Assembly: GCA_017466375.1 (NCBI GenBank)
Contig: JAFTUH010000013.1
Span: 1 to 44,616 of the forward strand
Source of the DNA: Clostridia bacterium
Lineage (GTDB): Bacteria; Bacillota; Clostridia; Oscillospirales; CAG-272
Length of the DNA stretch: 44,616 nt
Reading direction: 5' to 3'
Positions 44,512 to 44,616 of the stretch are shown here, in pieces; the first letter of the stretch is position 1; every line of letters begins with the position of its first letter. Position numbers and translations under genes: made by a program. The notes under the pieces are model-generated. The model was given only the letters and a program-made list of their open reading frames with translations. It did not search any database and had not been told where the DNA came from.

Positions 44512-44543
44512 GCAGGAGGGGCGAGGCGCGCAGCCCCTCCTGC
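44512..44543. repeat. GC-rich hairpin after the heat-shock operon
   Basis: GCAGGAGGGGC / GCCCCTCCTGC, an 11-bp perfect stem. No gene is associated. Confidence 0.6.
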
Positions 44544-44558
44544 ACCACCTCCGCGCCA

Positions 44559-44588
44559 AAGAGGGGGAGGGGAAGACCTCCCCCTCTT
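44559..44588. repeat. second GC-rich hairpin at the window end
   Basis: AAGAGGGGGAGG / CCTCCCCCTCTT, a 12-bp perfect stem with loop GGAAGA. It and the previous hairpin form a palindrome cluster between the heat-shock operon and the window edge; no reading frame is seen there. Confidence 0.6.
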
Positions 44589-44616
44589 GGAACTCCCTCT
44601 CAGGGGAACAGCTACA

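Overview
The window is a chromosomal segment from an anaerobic, Gram-positive Clostridia-type bacterium, probably a gut-associated Oscillospirales/Christensenellales-like lineage. The case rests on several things: an hrcA-grpE-dnaK-dnaJ-prmA heat-shock operon with a CIRCE operator, class B sortase, RelQ-type alarmone synthetase, meso-diaminopimelate dehydrogenase, SLH-domain surface protein, strong TTGACA-17-TATAAT promoters with AGGAGG ribosome sites, and short intergenic palindromic repeats of the kind common in gut Clostridia. Coding sequence is visibly G+C-rich, apart from one A+T-rich insert near 26 kb. No taxon below class can be proven by eye.

Layout: (1) 1-2.7 kb, the tail of the alpha ribosomal operon (rpsK, rpsD, rpoA, rplQ). 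(2) 2.7-8.4 kb, minus strand: an alpha/beta hydrolase translationally coupled to ligA, an SLH/ricin-like/M23 surface protein, and a lipoprotein cyclophilin. (3) 8.5-12 kb: an AI-2E family permease, a RelQ-like (p)ppGpp synthetase, a lipase-class-3-like hydrolase and a membrane protein of unknown function. (4) 12.1-15.2 kb, the least explained region: an XRE regulator divergent from a tightly coupled four-gene operon of two tandem paralogous unknown proteins, an ArsR-HTH/DUF2087 regulator and a tiny XRE protein, with a shared inverted-repeat half-site at both divergent promoters. (5) 15.3-20.7 kb: thiI with an atypical winged-helix regulator, a PiT phosphate permease, a GH109-like Gfo/Idh/MocA protein and ddh. 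(6) 20.8-23.3 kb: rpmG-secE-nusG-rplK-rplA, ending in a strong terminator with no rplJ/rplL after it. (7) 23.4-25.7 kb: a DUF1538 membrane protein paired with a tandem PII-like protein. (8) 25.7-26.6 kb: a roughly 930-bp A+T-rich island (DUF4375-like gene plus palindromic repeats) that appears to split a bidirectional terminator. (9) 26.6-32.0 kb, minus strand: a parvulin lipoprotein, mfd and pth. (10) 32.3-35.0 kb: srtB, an rlmA-like methyltransferase gene and a GT2 glycosyltransferase. (11) 35.0-36.2 kb, minus strand: rpsF-ssb-rpsR. (12) 36.5-38.5 kb: gap and a surface protein with a sortase-type sorting signal. (13) 38.6-44.5 kb: the heat-shock operon ending in prmA, which carries an in-frame TAG.

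The main functional themes are translation and protein folding (ribosomal proteins, PrmA, Pth, chaperones, two PPIases), DNA maintenance (LigA, Mfd, SSB) and the cell envelope (Ddh, SrtB, a probable SrtB substrate, the M23/SLH protein). The observations most worth following up are the interrupted prmA, the four-gene unknown cassette with its operators, the DUF1538/PII-like pair, the terminator-splitting island and the candidate sortase B substrate.
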